From NCBI RefSeq assembly GCF_000757725.1, contig NZ_JJMU01000028.1, positions 1-64,000 on the forward strand: a DNA stretch of 64,000 bases. The letters are read 5' to 3'. A model generated the notes under the pieces. The model was not told the origin of the DNA and ran no database searches. It worked only from the letters and a program-made list of their open reading frames with translations. Positions 62,816 to 64,000 of the stretch are shown piece by piece (within the stretch, counting starts at the first letter, position 1; the number at the start of each line of letters is the position of its first letter). The DNA comes from Sphingobacterium deserti (GTDB taxonomy: Bacteria; Bacteroidota; Bacteroidia; Sphingobacteriales; Sphingobacteriaceae). The position numbers and the translations under genes were made by a program.

Positions 62816-62846
62816 TTGTGATTATCTTAAATTTAATTTATATTTG
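62816..62846 (+). promoter_or_regulatory. Probable promoter of the terminal partial gene
   Basis: TTG (62816-62818), a 20-bp spacer and TATATTTG (62839-62846) match the Bacteroidota pattern. It would leave a leader of about 265 nt before the ATG at 63119. Confidence 0.55.
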
Positions 62847-63118
62847 ATATTAGAATTTCAAAAATTCTAAATACCTGCTGTGAAAAGTGTAATGTGCGTG
62901 TCGATGAGTCGATATTTAGTTTTAAATGTGTATGTAAAGCATTCTTAATAAATTAGTATATATTAATTATTAACAAGTATAATCTTCTTGAAAAATTTCA
63001 TTTCCTAAAGTCATTTCGACAGTTCTGGAATAGAACGAGGTTTTTAAATCTGTATGCAATCATTATGCAATAGCTATTTACTAATAAAAAATAAAACACC
63101 TTATTAATAAAAAAAATT

Positions 63119-64000
63119 ATGGCAAAAATTATCTGGTCGGCTACCGATCACGAGAAGGACCTGCAAGATTTAACGCTTTTTATGAACGCGCCGGGCAGTG
63201 GTTTTTCGGTAGCAAATATTGGCCAAGACGAGGCGAGTAATAACTCCGCCTTTGAAGGGGATGGTATTTCGCCGTTCGTCGGTGCAGATTCTGCGGAAGA
63301 AGCAACAAATCTTTCCCCTGGCCCGGAGGGGCAGCTGTGGAAGGCTGAAGCATCAGCAGGTTGGTATGCTGTGGATGGCGTGCCTGTCGAAGCAGCTGCT
63401 GGACAGCAGTGGGCTTGGGGATGGGCAAGATCAGCTTGGGTATTGTACGACATGGATGACGTTGTTGAGGAGCCCGCTGAACCCGCTAATCTAAGCGAAT
63501 GGAACAACAACGTGATCTATACCTGGGTGAGTACGGGCGATCAATTTGTAACAAGTGGAGGTAAACTATGGTCTCTCGCAGTCAATCAGACAGCTACAGG
63601 AGTAGACGTTCCCGGATCAAGCTCAAAATGGTCACTCCAGATTGACAGCGCAAGAATTACCAACATCCAGAATAGAAATCCGCAGGAAGCTATCAGTGGA
63701 AAAGTTTTTACGGATTATGCGAACGGTTCATGGGCGACGGAGGTCGATCTATCATCGGGCGCCCTGACGAATGTATATGCCTCGTCTAGCGGTACTGTTA
63801 ACGCAACGATCTCTTTTCTAACTGGGCCAGGACGTCAGTATTTGGAAATACCAAATGTTACTGCAGGAGAACAATATGTTATTTTCAGTGCGGTACCTGT
63901 TACCGTTCCTGTATTTATGTATGCTACGGCGGATAACAAAGTGGCTGTGGACGCTAAGGGAAATCTCGGTTTAGATACTACCGCGATCGGACTGCTAATA
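63119..64000 (+). CDS. N-terminal part of an unidentified protein, cut by the window end
   Basis: An open frame runs from ATG 63119 to the last base without a stop (294 residues so far). There is no signal peptide. The start (MAKIIWSATDHEKDLQDLTLFMNAPG) is followed by an acidic, Ala/Gly/Ser-rich stretch and a Trp-rich segment (GQLWKAEASAGWYAVDGVPVEAAAGQQWAWGWARSAWVLYD). After a Pro/Glu linker come beta-rich repeats (SGTVNATISFLTGPGRQYLEIPNVTAGEQYVIF). I do not recognise the family. The character suggests a surface, tail-fibre-like or carbohydrate-acting multi-domain protein; the rest of the gene is needed to decide. Confidence 0.6.
   Translation, partial: MAKIIWSATDHEKDLQDLTLFMNAPGSGFSVANIGQDEASNNSAFEGDGISPFVGADSAEEATNLSPGPEGQLWKAEASAGWYAVDGVPVEAAAGQQWAWGWARSAWVLYDMDDVVEEPAEPANLSEWNNNVIYTWVSTGDQFVTSGGKLWSLAVNQTATGVDVPGSSSKWSLQIDSARITNIQNRNPQEAISGKVFTDYANGSWATEVDLSSGALTNVYASSSGTVNATISFLTGPGRQYLEIPNVTAGEQYVIFSAVPVTVPVFMYATADNKVAVDAKGNLGLDTTAIGLLI

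Larger units (their letters stand above)
62478..63118. other. Non-coding AT-rich region with inverted repeat and promoter
   Basis: No gene is apparent in 641 bases. It contains a possible weak terminator (AAAAGGC 62490-62496 with GCCTTTT 62522-62528), a perfect 13-bp inverted repeat (62621-62663) and a promoter-like site (62816-62846). After about 62700 it becomes very AT-rich up to the next start codon. Confidence 0.6.

Noticed and set aside
63148..63510. Open frame on the minus strand overlapping the terminal gene
   Set aside because: Low-complexity Ser/Pro/Ala composition and full overlap with the plus-strand frame that runs 294 codons to the window end; the plus-strand frame is preferred.

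Overview
The window looks like a chromosomal segment of a Bacteroidota bacterium, most likely family Sphingobacteriaceae (Sphingobacterium/Pedobacter type). Reasons: several promoters fit the Bacteroidota pattern (TTG or TTTG, about 19-20 bp, then TAnnTTTG), clear Shine-Dalgarno sites are scarce, and the gene families (DUF2911, PHP-type CpsB phosphatases, Wza/Wzc pairs whose tails are Tyr-Gly repeats) are typical of that phylum. Family assignments were read by eye from the translations; no database search was run.

Layout. (1) 201-6977 is core metabolism and DNA maintenance: a DUF1338 (HglS-like) 2-oxoadipate enzyme beside a large FAD/Fe-S D-2-hydroxyacid dehydrogenase, a secreted DUF2911 protein on the minus strand, the RarA ATPase and a DEDD exonuclease. 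(2) 7105-30300 is a first surface polysaccharide locus (locus A): PHP phosphatase, nucleotide-sugar dehydrogenase, TagD-like cytidylyltransferase, complete dTDP-L-rhamnose set (rfbB, C, D, A), a CapE/FnlA-like dehydratase with an RmlD-like reductase, flippase, polymerase, glycosyltransferases, a beta-helix lipoprotein, a WbpV-like reductase next to a WecA/WbpL-type initiating transferase, a cupin, Wza, Wzc and a second PHP phosphatase. It ends near a strong terminator at 29281. (3) 30492-33843 holds a sugar nucleotidyltransferase, a LuxR-type regulator with a degenerate receiver, and 1.5 kb of largely non-coding DNA with a promoter and a possible 35-codon leader ORF. (4) 33844-62477 is a second, independent exopolysaccharide locus (locus B) of colanic-acid style: WcaJ-type initiating transferase, outer-membrane protein plus lipoprotein, third PHP phosphatase, second Wza and Wzc, GDP-L-fucose genes (fcl, gmd), an unusual aldolase / CMP-sugar synthetase / HAD phosphatase module, pyruvyltransferase, flippase, polymerase, glycosyltransferases, acyltransferases, Wzi, CMP kinase and an animal-type UDP-glucose dehydrogenase. 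(5) 62478-64000 is an AT-rich control region and the start of an unidentified open gene cut by the window end.

How it works together. Each locus makes activated sugars in the cytoplasm, builds a repeat unit on undecaprenyl phosphate (WecA-like in A, WcaJ-like in B), flips it (Wzx), polymerises it (Wzy) and exports it through Wza/Wzc, with PHP phosphatases opposing the Wzc tyrosine kinase. Locus A predicts L-rhamnose, an L-configured N-acetyl 6-deoxyhexosamine and an N-acetylhexosaminuronic acid. Locus B predicts L-fucose, glucuronic acid, pyruvyl and acyl groups, and a CMP-activated keto-acid sugar.

The best candidate for an undescribed system is 44210-47046 plus 50705-51496. A DRE-TIM (HMGL-like) pyruvate aldolase is fused to a GT42/DUF115-like domain and followed by overlapping genes for a CMP-acylneuraminate-synthetase-like enzyme and a HAD phosphatase. 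Nearby is a separate protein with motifs resembling Campylobacter GT42 sialyltransferases. No NeuB or KdsA-type PEP condensing enzyme is present, which suggests a keto-acid sugar made from pyruvate by an aldolase.
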